DNA of 64,000 nt, from assembly GCA_050305935.1 (NCBI GenBank), contig JBNLGG010000017.1, positions 1 to 64,000 of the forward strand, in the 5' to 3' direction. The position numbers and the translations under genes were made by a program. This document shows, one piece after another, positions 26,307 through 34,764 of the stretch. Source of the stretch: CAJXNP01 sp050305935 (lineage in GTDB: Bacteria; Bacteroidota; Bacteroidia; Cytophagales; Cyclobacteriaceae). The notes under the pieces are model-generated. The model searched no databases and was not told where the DNA came from. It saw only the letters and a list, made by a program, of their open reading frames with translations. How positions within the stretch are numbered: position 1 is the stretch's first letter; each line of letters begins with the position of its first letter.

Positions 26307-27513
26307 TGTCCCACTGAATCCTGAAACGGGAAGCATTGATCGTCTGGTCAGGCAGATGCAAGTTTGCTAATGAAAAATCAGTTTGCAACCTGTTCCTGAA
26401 GCCGTTCATATAGTAGTTTACCCCAAATGTCCATTCATCGCGATAGGTCGTAATATTGTCTGAGGTGTTTTCATCATCGTAAGCATACCTCAAAGCAAAC
26501 TGTAATTTCTTAGTCACCCCATCAAAGAAATAGCCCGGGTAAAATCCAACTTGTCCAAAAACGCCCCTCATATCAATGATCATATCGTTTACCCGATCGT
26601 CCACCGTCTTGACGTGCAACTCCTGCAACAAGGTTAAGCCCTTATACTTCACCACAAGATCTTCGGTCCACTGATCCACTTTGTATTGGCCCGGTTCACC
26701 TCGCACAAAATCTTTAAATGGATCAAGGTAACCACCACCGGACGAAGAGAATCTTGTATATGGGCTGATATTAGTTGTTGCTGCGAATGCGAGGGCTCCT
26801 CGCAAGCCTTCCTTCTCGCTCACCTTGGAATCACTCTCTCCAATATCAATAGGACTACCCGCAAAATTCCACTGAAATCGACCGGCATACATCATGTTGT
26901 CATCGTCATTGATCGTTCCTAAAATCCCCACACCTGTATAAACAGATGCCCAATAACTAAAATTGGCAATGCGTTCCGCTCCAAAATTTCCATAGAAGGT
27001 CGATCCTAATTGACGGTCAATCGTAAAAGCGCGGGTAACGATGGACCGCTCGACCATGGTCTCTTCTGCCGATGAAATCACCCGCTCCCTGTTGTAGGGG
27101 GCTTTGTATTGGCCAACCATTACATTGAATCCCTTCCATTTTTCCACCTTCATGAAGGCATTTAGCAAGGTAGACGTAGGGAAATCATATTCGAAGTTAT
27201 ACTTTAAATAGTCCCTCCAGGCATGTCCTTTTATTTTTAAACGCGCCCTTCGAATGGCAAAGGTCGGCTGGACATCCGCCATAAAACCTTCGATGGACCG
27301 GGGGTCAGCATCATAAGGTGTGAAAAATCGAAATTGAAAGCGAATGCCAATACTGGAAGAAAAGTTTCCGCTGGCCGATTTCAATTGCAGGCCTTTATCA
27401 CTATAAGTGGCCGTGACTGGTGAAGATTTAAAAGCCTCTGGTTTTTCGTCCTGGCTAAAAGTGTTGAAAATAACGGCAAAAAGGCAACAGACCGTTAAAA
27501 AAATCCTGTTCAT
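26296..27513 (-). CDS. Phosphate-selective porin O/P-like outer-membrane protein
   Basis: 405 residues with a signal peptide (MNRIFLTVCCLFAVIFNTFSQ). The mature part alternates as in a 16-stranded porin: QFRFRFF-like strands, IRRARLKIKGHAWRDYLKYNFEYDF, then VMVGQYKAPYNRERV, all typical of the OprO/OprP family. It ends on an aromatic strand, RIQWDITF, as outer-membrane barrels do. The solute is unknown; family membership does not prove phosphate. It has its own 250-base upstream region containing a fold-back repeat. Confidence 0.85.
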   Translation of the reverse strand: MNRIFLTVCCLFAVIFNTFSQDEKPEAFKSSPVTATYSDKGLQLKSASGNFSSSIGIRFQFRFFTPYDADPRSIEGFMADVQPTFAIRRARLKIKGHAWRDYLKYNFEYDFPTSTLLNAFMKVEKWKGFNVMVGQYKAPYNRERVISSAEETMVERSIVTRAFTIDRQLGSTFYGNFGAERIANFSYWASVYTGVGILGTINDDDNMMYAGRFQWNFAGSPIDIGESDSKVSEKEGLRGALAFAATTNISPYTRFSSSGGGYLDPFKDFVRGEPGQYKVDQWTEDLVVKYKGLTLLQELHVKTVDDRVNDMIIDMRGVFGQVGFYPGYFFDGVTKKLQFALRYAYDDENTSDNITTYRDEWTFGVNYYMNGFRNRLQTDFSLANLHLPDQTINASRFRIQWDITF

Positions 27514-27631
27514 TAATTCTACGTTTGCTGAATTCGAATGTGAAGTTAATATGAATTGCTTAACCTTGAATTAACAATTTCTTAATTAACCAATATTTAA
27601 CATAGTCTTAACATTGAGGTAATATTAGTTC

Positions 27632-27758
27632 AATCCTACTTTGTCAAGTTTAAAAAGCAACTCCCTGTTGTGTGTTTTCACCAACAGGAATATTATCAGG
27701 AATTGCTGGTGAAAACACACAGCAATGAACATAAATGGTAAGTTGACAAAGTAGGATT
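27632..27758. repeat. Fold-back (MITE-like) inverted repeat
   Basis: A perfect 16-base terminal inverted pair (27632-27647 and 27743-27758; AATCCTACTTTGTCAA) extends to 20 of 22 positions. Inside lies a second perfect 14-base pair (27670-27683 and 27707-27720; GTGTGTTTTCACCA). Each inner arm also has its own short hairpin (CTGTTG/CAACAG; GCTG/CAGC). No coding frame and no T tract, so it is not a simple terminator. It lies ten bases after the symporter stop. Different in sequence from the repeat at 5674-5826. Confidence 0.65.
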
Positions 27759-27768
27759 AATTAAAATT

Positions 27769-29475
27769 TTATTCTGAGATAACCTCCCCATTCTTTTCAG
27801 GATGGATCACTTGAAGAATGAAAGAAAACAAGATGACACAAACTGCCCCGATCACATTGTACCACAGGAAGGGAACATTCGTAAAAAACCACAGCAGTAA
27901 AATAATGGATTCGGAAATGGCGGCGGCGATGAGGGTATTCCTCCATCCCAGCTTCCGAAAGTAGAAGGCCACCAAAAAAATACCCAGTATCGTGCCATAC
28001 ACAAGTGAGCCCATGACATTTATGGCCACGATGAGCGAGCCAAGGCGATTGGCATACATGGCGAATAGAATAGCATACGAGCCCCAGGCCACAGTAATCC
28101 ACCGGGAAGCATTTAAATAATGCTTATCACTCCCATCTTTTTTAATGAGTCTTTTATACACGTCCACAATCGAGGTACTCGCCAGGGCATTCAGCTCGGC
28201 CGCGGTCGACGACATGGAGGCTGAGAGAATAACGGCGATCAGCAGACCCACCAGTCCGGCAGGTAAAAAATTGATTACAAAAGTCAAAAAGATAAAATTG
28301 GTGTCGTTAGTATCGGCTTCCTGGTTGGCTTCTTTTATCACCTCCAGGGCCTCTTTCTTTGTTGCGCGTGTTTGCTGGTCAATATCTTTAAGTTCCTCAG
28401 TCGCCATGGCAATCCCTTGCTGGTCCTCCCGTTCAATGGCATCAAGTAAATTGAAAGCTTTTTCCTGTTTGATCTCATACTGGCCTCTAAACTCGTCCTG
28501 CAAAGCGATGTATTTTTCTCCTGCGGGTGATTCTATTGTTTGTTGCTCAACAACAGAATTAAAAAAGAGCGGTGGCACATTGAAAATATAAAATACGTAG
28601 ACCAATGCCCCGATTAGCAAAATCATGAACTGCATAGGGATTTTGACAATGCCATTAAACAGCAATCCCAATCTGCTTTGTGCAATGGATGACCCTGATA
28701 GATACCGCTGCACTTGCGACTGGTCGGTACCAAAGTAGGAAAGTGAAAGGAACAATCCGCCGATCAACCCGGTCCAGATATTGAATTGGCTAGTGGGATC
28801 AAAGTCCAAATCGACCACATTCAGCCTGCCCGTTTTACCAGCAATTTGTAGTGCATCGACAAATCCGACGTCCTCCGGCATCATTTTGACCACCAATATC
28901 CCGGCAATGACCATCCCACCAAGGATGACGTACATCTGTTGCTTTTGGGTTTGTGCCACTGCTTTGGTCCCTCCCGAAACAGTGTAGGCAATTACCAGCA
29001 ATCCAATGATCAGGTTAGTATAGTAAATATTCCAGTCGAGGAGGGTCGATAAAATGAGTGAAGGGGCAAAAATGGTGAAGCCGGCAGCAAGGCCTCGCTG
29101 TGTTAAAAACAGAAATGCCGTAAATACCCTGAGCACAACATTGAATCTTTTTTCCAGGAATTCATAGGCGGTATAGACCTTCAGATTGTGATAAAACGGC
29201 ACAAGTGCCATGGAAATAAACACCATGGCAAAAGGCAGCCCAAAATAGATCTGAATAAACCGCATACCATCGTCGTAGGCCTGACCCGGCGCAGACAAAA
29301 AAGTCACCGCGCTCGCCTGCGTTGCCATAATCCCAAGACCCACCGTCCACCAGTTCATGGTTTTACCTCCCAACAAATAACCTTCGATATTCTTGCTTCC
29401 CCGGGACTTCCAGACACCATAGATCACGATGAACAGAAGTGTCCCTAGAAGAACGACCCAATCAAGCGTTCTCAT
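27769..29475 (-). CDS. Sodium:solute symporter (SSS family)
   Basis: 568 residues with about thirteen membrane helices in the LeuT-type SSS/SLC5 order. Family segments include YLLGGKTMNWWTVGLGIMAT, YTVSGGTKAVAQTQKQQ and SYFGTDQSQVQRYLSG. A hydrophilic helical insert of about 80 residues (about 312-392) separates two membrane segments and would form a coiled coil; such inserts occur in some Bacteroidota members. It takes up an unknown solute with sodium. Its ATG overlaps the stop of a 46-residue membrane protein gene. Confidence 0.9.
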   Translation of the reverse strand: MRTLDWVVLLGTLLFIVIYGVWKSRGSKNIEGYLLGGKTMNWWTVGLGIMATQASAVTFLSAPGQAYDDGMRFIQIYFGLPFAMVFISMALVPFYHNLKVYTAYEFLEKRFNVVLRVFTAFLFLTQRGLAAGFTIFAPSLILSTLLDWNIYYTNLIIGLLVIAYTVSGGTKAVAQTQKQQMYVILGGMVIAGILVVKMMPEDVGFVDALQIAGKTGRLNVVDLDFDPTSQFNIWTGLIGGLFLSLSYFGTDQSQVQRYLSGSSIAQSRLGLLFNGIVKIPMQFMILLIGALVYVFYIFNVPPLFFNSVVEQQTIESPAGEKYIALQDEFRGQYEIKQEKAFNLLDAIEREDQQGIAMATEELKDIDQQTRATKKEALEVIKEANQEADTNDTNFIFLTFVINFLPAGLVGLLIAVILSASMSSTAAELNALASTSIVDVYKRLIKKDGSDKHYLNASRWITVAWGSYAILFAMYANRLGSLIVAINVMGSLVYGTILGIFLVAFYFRKLGWRNTLIAAAISESIILLLWFFTNVPFLWYNVIGAVCVILFSFILQVIHPEKNGEVISE

Positions 29476-29612
29476 GCAAATATTTTTGTGAAGAAGTAAA
29501 AAAGAATGATAAACAGGAGATGAATGCCAATTACCAGAAAGTACAGGTTATGCCACTTTTTCAGAATTGGCGGGGGGTCTTTGTGGCTGTCCTTATAGCT
29601 TTGTCTTTCCAT
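29472..29612 (-). CDS. Small single-helix membrane protein coupled to the symporter
   Basis: 46 residues: a proline-containing polar N-terminus (MERQSYKDSHKDPPPILKKW), one strong membrane helix (about 23-43) and the end TKIFA. A second ATG two codons upstream (29618) is also possible. Its TGA overlaps the symporter ATG (ATGA) and its start lies inside the 3' end of the histidine-phosphatase gene, so the three genes are coupled. Small partner subunits are known for some SSS carriers (for example YhdT beside PanF), but no similarity to them is claimed. Confidence 0.75.
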   Translation of the reverse strand: MERQSYKDSHKDPPPILKKWHNLYFLVIGIHLLFIILFYFFTKIFA

Positions 29613-30231
29613 TTCCATTTAAATGAAGAAGGTGTCTCCGGTCATTATAAAGGTCAATAGAAAATTTATTTTCAACATATGATAATTTATAAAGACAAAG
29701 ATTGTCATGGTCAAAGGTGTCCATATCCTTCAAATGGTTGTCAGTAAGCCAGGATAACAAAATGCGCATTGCCCGGCCATGCATGCATACCAGCACTACA
29801 TCTTCATCTTTCCTGGACAATATGTAATTAAATGCCTCCTGCTGCCTTCTTTTAACATCCAAGGGGCTTTCACCTTCTTCTATTTTAACATCAATGTTCC
29901 CGCTAGACCACTGGTTAATGGTCTTATAATACCGGGAATTGTTATTGGCGCTGTATTCAAGTCCTTCGGAAATTCCCCAACTGATCTCATCCAATCCAGG
30001 CAAAGCTTCGTGAGGAATTCCGTCTTTTATAAATCCATCTACCGACTGATGTGTGCGCTTCAGGGAAGATGTGTAGATTTTCTTGAAGGGGATATGTTTA
30101 TAATGATTGTAAAACGCTGTAGCCTGCTCCTTACCGTTGTCGTTCAACGAAGTGTCAATCCCCCTGCCCTGTACGATTCCTTTCAAATTATATCCGGTCT
30201 GCCCGTGCCTTACTAAATAAATTTCTTTCAC
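29593..30231 (-). CDS. Histidine phosphatase (phosphoglycerate mutase-like) protein
   Basis: 212 residues, cytoplasmic. The catalytic RHG motif is at residues 8-10 (LVRHGQTGYNLKGIVQGRG), the second Arg and the Glu in SWGISEGLEY, and the second catalytic His in VCMHGRAMRILLSWL. The set matches the dPGM/CobC/phosphatase branch; the substrate is unknown. It leads a unit with the small membrane protein and the symporter, overlapping the former by 20 bases. Confidence 0.9.
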   Translation of the reverse strand: MKEIYLVRHGQTGYNLKGIVQGRGIDTSLNDNGKEQATAFYNHYKHIPFKKIYTSSLKRTHQSVDGFIKDGIPHEALPGLDEISWGISEGLEYSANNNSRYYKTINQWSSGNIDVKIEEGESPLDVKRRQQEAFNYILSRKDEDVVLVCMHGRAMRILLSWLTDNHLKDMDTFDHDNLCLYKLSYVENKFSIDLYNDRRHLLHLNGNGKTKL

Positions 30232-30374
30232 TTACAAATAAATTAGTTCAAAGATTTCTAAAAACTGATAGATTTACTTCCCTGTGAAAAGGAAAAGCTA
30301 ATGCAACAAAACAAATTGATACTATCCTTTTTTTTATAATTTTACAGCGGGCAAAGATACAAGATTTTAAGAAA

Positions 30375-30803
30375 ATGTTTAACCCAAACCTGGATATCAA
30401 GCAGTTAAATAAAATGCGGGAAGGCAATATGCTCGAGCACATCGGTATTGAATTCACGGAAATAGGGTCTGACTATCTAAAAGCAAAAATGCCCGTCGAT
30501 CACCGAACAGTTCAGCCGCTTAACATGTTACATGGAGGAGCATCGGTCGTACTGGCTGAAACACTGGGAAGCGTGGCGGCATACCTTCAGGTGGACCCGA
30601 AAGAGCAATATTGTGTAGGGCTCGAAGTAAATGCCAATCATATTAAATCAGCCCACTACGGCGAACAGGTATTTGGAACGGTAAAAGCATTGCATATCGG
30701 CAGGTCAACCCAGGTTTGGGAGATCAGGATTGTCAATGAAAAGGAAGAATTGGTTTGTACCAGTCGCATTACCATGGCGGTAAAGGATAAAAAAAAGAAC
30801 TAG
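30375..30803 (+). CDS. menI: Hotdog-fold thioesterase, probable DHNA-CoA thioesterase
   Basis: 142 residues. The PaaI/YbdB-type hotdog motif is complete: QPLNMLHGGASVVLAETLGSVAA, with the HGG and catalytic Glu, then VGLEVNANHIKSA. Family members hydrolyse aromatic acyl-CoAs; the menaquinone enzyme releases 1,4-dihydroxy-2-naphthoate from its CoA ester. The isochorismate synthase gene begins four bases downstream, which supports that role. Without context it would only be called a PaaI-like thioesterase. Confidence 0.8.
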   Translation: MFNPNLDIKQLNKMREGNMLEHIGIEFTEIGSDYLKAKMPVDHRTVQPLNMLHGGASVVLAETLGSVAAYLQVDPKEQYCVGLEVNANHIKSAHYGEQVFGTVKALHIGRSTQVWEIRIVNEKEELVCTSRITMAVKDKKKN

Positions 30804-30807
30804 AAGC

Positions 30808-32016
30808 ATGAGGGAAAAAAGCGGGCAAATCGAATCTCCCATACAAGAAAAAGTTACACCGGAACAATTTCTTTCCAACGTTACCAACCAGCAGCTACCC
30901 CTTGCCATTTGGAGAAAACCCAATGCCGGGAACTATAGCATAGCCGTCTCCTTTAGCAGCGACACCAGGATCGACGAAGAAAACATTGAAGAGCTACAGA
31001 ATGGCTTCATATTCTGTCCATTTACATCCTCGGAAAAACATCCAAGACACTTTATCAAAAATGACATTCTTCTTAAGGTGAAGGCTGACAACATACTTGA
31101 AATCAATGAGGCTATCTACCCTGATTCGAATGATCGTCTGGAAACGCTCTTTGAAAAAAATGATGCAAGAGCAGCCTTTTACACTTCACCTGACCATAGC
31201 GGGGATAATCCTCAATGCAGCCATCATTCCGACTATGTAGAATATGTATCAGAGGCGATTCAGAAAATAAAAAATGGTGAATTCGAAAAAGTGGTTCCTG
31301 GCAGAAAGGAGTCAATCACTCTCCCAAAAGGATTTGAGGCATTTTCCTTTTTTAAAGTCCTCGAACAGTCGTATCCAAATGCGTTCATTTATTTGGTAAG
31401 CCTGCCTCGACAGGGGACCTGGATTGGGGCCACCCCTGAAAACCTGATATCTATACAAAACAATTCAATTTTTAAAACTACAGCACTGGCCGGCACCCAA
31501 AAATTCCACGAAGGAATGGACCTCGTAGATGCCGCATGGCGTCAAAAAGAAATCGAAGAGCAGGCGATGGTGAGCCGCTACATCATCAATTGTTTTAAGA
31601 AAATCAGGCTGCGTGAATTTGAGGAACACGGGCCGAAGACTGTCAAGGCGGGAAATTTAATGCACCTGAAGACTGATTTTATTGTCCACATGGATGAAGT
31701 CAATTTTCCGCAGCTAGGTTCGGTGATGCTGAGACTCCTCCACCCTACCTCCGCCATCTGTGGGATGCCCCAGGAACCGGCTTTAAAATTTATTATGGAA
31801 AAAGAAGGTTTTGATCGGGAGTATTTCAGCGGCTTTCTTGGCCCGGTCAATACCGAAAACGACACTGATATCTTTGTCAACCTTCGCTGCATGAAGGTAA
31901 TTTCCGGGCAATCTGCCGAGATCTTTGCAGGCGCGGGTGTTACCATTGATTCCATCCCGGAAAAAGAATGGCTTGAAACGAAAATGAAGATGGAAACTTT
32001 GCTTAAACTTCTATAA
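30808..32016 (+). CDS. menF: Isochorismate synthase
   Basis: 402 residues. The chorismate-binding domain fills the C-terminal 260 residues: AIQKIKNGEFEKVVPGRKES, WIGATPENLISI, FKTTALAGTQ, HPTSAICGMPQEPALKFI and YFSGFLGPVN, with the metal-binding Glu residues in the usual places. It converts chorismate to isochorismate, the first step of menaquinone synthesis (or of a catechol siderophore). The preceding thioesterase gene favours menaquinone. Other men genes are not in the window. Confidence 0.9.
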   Translation: MREKSGQIESPIQEKVTPEQFLSNVTNQQLPLAIWRKPNAGNYSIAVSFSSDTRIDEENIEELQNGFIFCPFTSSEKHPRHFIKNDILLKVKADNILEINEAIYPDSNDRLETLFEKNDARAAFYTSPDHSGDNPQCSHHSDYVEYVSEAIQKIKNGEFEKVVPGRKESITLPKGFEAFSFFKVLEQSYPNAFIYLVSLPRQGTWIGATPENLISIQNNSIFKTTALAGTQKFHEGMDLVDAAWRQKEIEEQAMVSRYIINCFKKIRLREFEEHGPKTVKAGNLMHLKTDFIVHMDEVNFPQLGSVMLRLLHPTSAICGMPQEPALKFIMEKEGFDREYFSGFLGPVNTENDTDIFVNLRCMKVISGQSAEIFAGAGVTIDSIPEKEWLETKMKMETLLKLL

Positions 32017-32117
32017 AAAACCTCGCTAAATTATTTTTATTCAAGTCACATCAATGCTATTCTTTTTGTAGTAACTTTCATAACAACTTACTTTTTTAAC
32101 CACTAATTTTTATTACA

Positions 32118-32660
32118 ATGAAGACATTAACCACACTGCTTGTGGCTTTAGTCGTTGCGATTCAGGTAAGTCACGCTCAAGAAACTGAATCAGCACCGGA
32201 TAAGCCCAAAACCACCGTCAATCTGGGTATTGGCGCTGGACTCACTTATGGGGGACTGGGAGGAAGGCTCGTTGTGAACCCTTCTGAAGTATTTGGTTTG
32301 TTTGTCGGTCTCGGTTATAACCTTGACGGGCTTGGCTATAATGTCGGGCCAATGATTACGATTCCAAGTGAATCAAGGACAAAATTCTACCTGACTGCCA
32401 TGTATGGCTACAACGGGGTGATTGTCATAGAAGGCCTGGAAGAACGTAATAAGACCTATTATGGAGTATCTGCAGGTGTTGGCATTAAGCTCATGTCGAA
32501 AAGAAATCCGGGTAGCTATTGGGATTTTGGACTGATAGTTCCCTTCCGGTCATCCGAATTCAAAGATGATTGGGATGACATCAAAAATGACCCGCTAATT
32601 GAAGTCACCGGCAGTCCCTGGCCAATCAATATTTGCATTGGATACAACTTCAAACTTTAG
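32118..32660 (+). CDS. Secreted beta-barrel-like hypothetical protein
   Basis: 180 residues with a signal peptide (to about QVSHAQ, residue 20). The mature part is Gly- and Tyr-rich with alternating hydrophobic strands (GIGAGLTYGGLGGRLV, GLFVGLGYNLDGLGYNVGP) and ends in INICIGYNFKL, the pattern of a small eight-stranded outer-membrane barrel. No specific family recognised. It is 34 bases upstream of the DUF2846-like gene. Confidence 0.65.
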   Translation: MKTLTTLLVALVVAIQVSHAQETESAPDKPKTTVNLGIGAGLTYGGLGGRLVVNPSEVFGLFVGLGYNLDGLGYNVGPMITIPSESRTKFYLTAMYGYNGVIVIEGLEERNKTYYGVSAGVGIKLMSKRNPGSYWDFGLIVPFRSSEFKDDWDDIKNDPLIEVTGSPWPINICIGYNFKL

Positions 32661-32694
32661 AATCGAATTAATCTCAATAAAACCCTAACTAACG

Positions 32695-33243
32695 ATGAAA
32701 ATCAAACACTTTTTGTTGGGCACGCTGATCGTGCTTAGCATAGTGCCGTCGCTGGCTCAGGAACTAAAAACGGCTCCCGAAGATAAAGCGCTGGTGTATA
32801 TCGCACGCATATCTGGCCTGGGTGCAGCCATCAACTTCAAATATTTTATCGGCGATAGATACATCGGCAAGTTCAATGACGCCAACTATATTGTATTGGA
32901 ATGCGAACCGGGGGAACACCTCTTTTGGGCAAGCTCAGAAAATGGGTCCTTTTTACCGGCAAGTCTCGAAGCAGGCAAAGTTTATGTTATAGAAGCTGAA
33001 GTAAAAATGGGAGGAATGAAAGCCCGTGTCGAACTAACGCCGCTCAATAAGGACGACCAAAAAACAATGGACAAATCCAAAAAGCTCATCGCAAAAAAAC
33101 AACCATTCGAACTTGACCAGGCAAAGACGGAATCCGAGGGAGTGGAATTGAAAGATTTTATTGACGAAAGCCTCCAACGTTACAAGACGAAATTGGAAAA
33201 GGGCGAAGAATTTGCCACCCTTGAAAGTGAAACGAGTTTTTAA
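32695..33243 (+). CDS. DUF2846-like exported protein
   Basis: 182 residues with a signal peptide (MKIKHFLLGTLIVLSIVPSLAQ). Residues 30-110 match the DUF2846 pattern: ALVYIARISGLGAAINFKYF, GDRYIGKFNDANYIVLECEPGEH, GKVYVIEAEVKMGGMKARVEL. The C-terminal 60 residues are a charged helical extension. Function unknown; periplasmic or lipid-linked proteins of this type are common. It ends at a strong bidirectional terminator. Confidence 0.78.
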   Translation: MKIKHFLLGTLIVLSIVPSLAQELKTAPEDKALVYIARISGLGAAINFKYFIGDRYIGKFNDANYIVLECEPGEHLFWASSENGSFLPASLEAGKVYVIEAEVKMGGMKARVELTPLNKDDQKTMDKSKKLIAKKQPFELDQAKTESEGVELKDFIDESLQRYKTKLEKGEEFATLESETSF

Positions 33244-33259
33244 GTTGTACTAAAAAAGA

Positions 33260-33287
33260 AAACCATATCCTTTCGGATATGGTTTTT
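33260..33287. terminator. Bidirectional intrinsic terminator
   Basis: An 11-base perfect stem (AAACCATATCC / GGATATGGTTT) with a TTTC loop, A tract before and T tract after, sits between convergent genes and can end transcription from both sides. Confidence 0.9.
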
Positions 33288-33305
33288 AAAGAAGTCTTTT
33301 TCCGT

Positions 33306-33905
33306 CTAGTGGCAGTGAGCCTTCAAGGCTTTTTCAGCTTCCTTGATATTTAGATTTACCGCCGATTGAAAATCATTGCAGGCAGACTGGTTTTTATTTT
33401 TCACGATGTATAAGGCCCCCCTGTACAAATAAGCTTCACCTAACTCAGGGTCAATGTTAATAGCTTTGTTATAGTCATTCAGGGCTTCATCCAGGTTACC
33501 AAGTAAATGCTGATCACGTCCCCGTAGATAATAGGCATCGGAATTATTATCATCAGCTTCCAGGGCCTTTGAAAAATAGTACACTGCCTGCTCATTATCT
33601 TCATTGCGGTGGTAGTATTGTCCAATACTAATTAAAGACGGTACATTTTTAGGATCGCGTTTTAATGCCAGCTCAAAATCTGTCATTGCTTTTTCAATTT
33701 CGCCCAGTTCCTCATAGGCCCTCCCCCTATTGTAGATGGACTTCACATGGAAGGGGTTCATTTTTATGAATTCATCATACAATTCAATGGCCTCCTGGTA
33801 TCGCCCTTGCTCAAATAACTCATCTGCCTGTTTTGTCTCATTTTTTTTGCAGGCGACGTTAAACATCAACGCAATCAATCCAACTACTACAAATATTTTC
33901 TTCAT
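33306..33905 (-). CDS. TPR-repeat lipoprotein
   Basis: 199 residues from the ATG at 33905, chosen because it opens on a signal peptide (MKKIFVVVGLIALMFNVACKK) whose Cys makes it a likely lipoprotein, although Asn at -3 is not ideal. About five tetratricopeptide repeats follow, each with the W/A-G-Y-A-P-like spacing (for example YQEAIELYDEFIKMNPFHVKSIYNRGRAY). TPR proteins are protein-protein scaffolds; the partner is unknown. It follows dapD on the same strand. Confidence 0.88.
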   Translation of the reverse strand: MKKIFVVVGLIALMFNVACKKNETKQADELFEQGRYQEAIELYDEFIKMNPFHVKSIYNRGRAYEELGEIEKAMTDFELALKRDPKNVPSLISIGQYYHRNEDNEQAVYYFSKALEADDNNSDAYYLRGRDQHLLGNLDEALNDYNKAINIDPELGEAYLYRGALYIVKNKNQSACNDFQSAVNLNIKEAEKALKAHCH

Positions 33906-33915
33906 CACATTTTCT

Positions 33916-34731
33916 TTACACAGACACATTATTGTCCCTTAGCGCATCGTTTAGCGAAGTCTTTAGATCAGTACTTGCTTTCCTCTGCCCAATAATTAAC
34001 GCGCAGTTTACATTATAGTCTCCTGCAGGGAATTTTTTTGTAATACTACCCGGAATGACCACGGATCTCTCAGGCACATAGCCCTTGTACTCTTTAGGCT
34101 CACTACCCGTAACATCGATGATCTTGCTGCTTGAAGTCAGCGTTACATTTGCACCTAATACTGCTTGCTTACCTATCCTGACTCCCTCCACTAAGATACA
34201 TCTTGAACCAATAAATGCCCCGTCCTCAATGATCACCGGCGCGGCCTGCACAGGTTCCAACACCCCACCTACTCCAACGCCACCACTTAAGTGTACATCC
34301 TTTCCAATCTGAGCACAGCTACCCACCGTGGCCCAGGTATCCACCATCGTCCCTGCATCGACATAGGCGCCAATGTTAACGTACGAAGGCATCATCACCA
34401 CACCGGGACTCACATACGAGCCATACCTGGCTACAGCATGCGGCACGACCCGAACGCCCTTTTCCGCATATTTATTTTTCAACTTTATTTTATCGTGAAA
34501 TTCGAAAGGCCCTACCTCAATTGTCTCCATTTTATTGATGGGGAAATACAGTATCACCGCTTTCTTAACCCAGTCATTCACCTGCCATCCATCTCCCGTC
34601 GGTTCAGCCACTCGTAACTTTCCGTTATCCAGAAACGCCACCACTTCTCTGATAGCCTCCTGCGTTTTTCCCTCATTTAACAGTTCCCTGTTTTCCCATG
34701 CACTTTCTATGATTTCTTTCAGTTGAATCAT
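33916..34731 (-). CDS. dapD: Tetrahydrodipicolinate N-succinyltransferase
   Basis: 271 residues, normal length. An N-terminal helical domain is followed by a left-handed parallel beta-helix of hexapeptide repeats (GAYVDAGTMVDTWATVGSCAQIG, GVGVGGVLEPVQAAPVIIEDGAFIGSRC). It transfers succinate from succinyl-CoA to tetrahydrodipicolinate in lysine and diaminopimelate synthesis. Cytoplasmic. It is divergent from the glycosyltransferase gene with a 33-base gap and is followed ten bases later by the TPR gene. Confidence 0.95.
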   Translation of the reverse strand: MIQLKEIIESAWENRELLNEGKTQEAIREVVAFLDNGKLRVAEPTGDGWQVNDWVKKAVILYFPINKMETIEVGPFEFHDKIKLKNKYAEKGVRVVPHAVARYGSYVSPGVVMMPSYVNIGAYVDAGTMVDTWATVGSCAQIGKDVHLSGGVGVGGVLEPVQAAPVIIEDGAFIGSRCILVEGVRIGKQAVLGANVTLTSSSKIIDVTGSEPKEYKGYVPERSVVIPGSITKKFPAGDYNVNCALIIGQRKASTDLKTSLNDALRDNNVSV

Positions 34732-34764
34732 TTATTTTTATATTTTTTGAAGTTAAAAATTCTT

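Noticed and set aside
27632..27758. Interpretation as a plain intrinsic terminator of the symporter
   Set aside because: No T tract follows in the direction of transcription and the structure is far longer than needed.
29439..29660. Plus-strand frame over the symporter start
   Set aside because: Antisense to the symporter, small membrane protein and phosphatase genes, all of which fit better.
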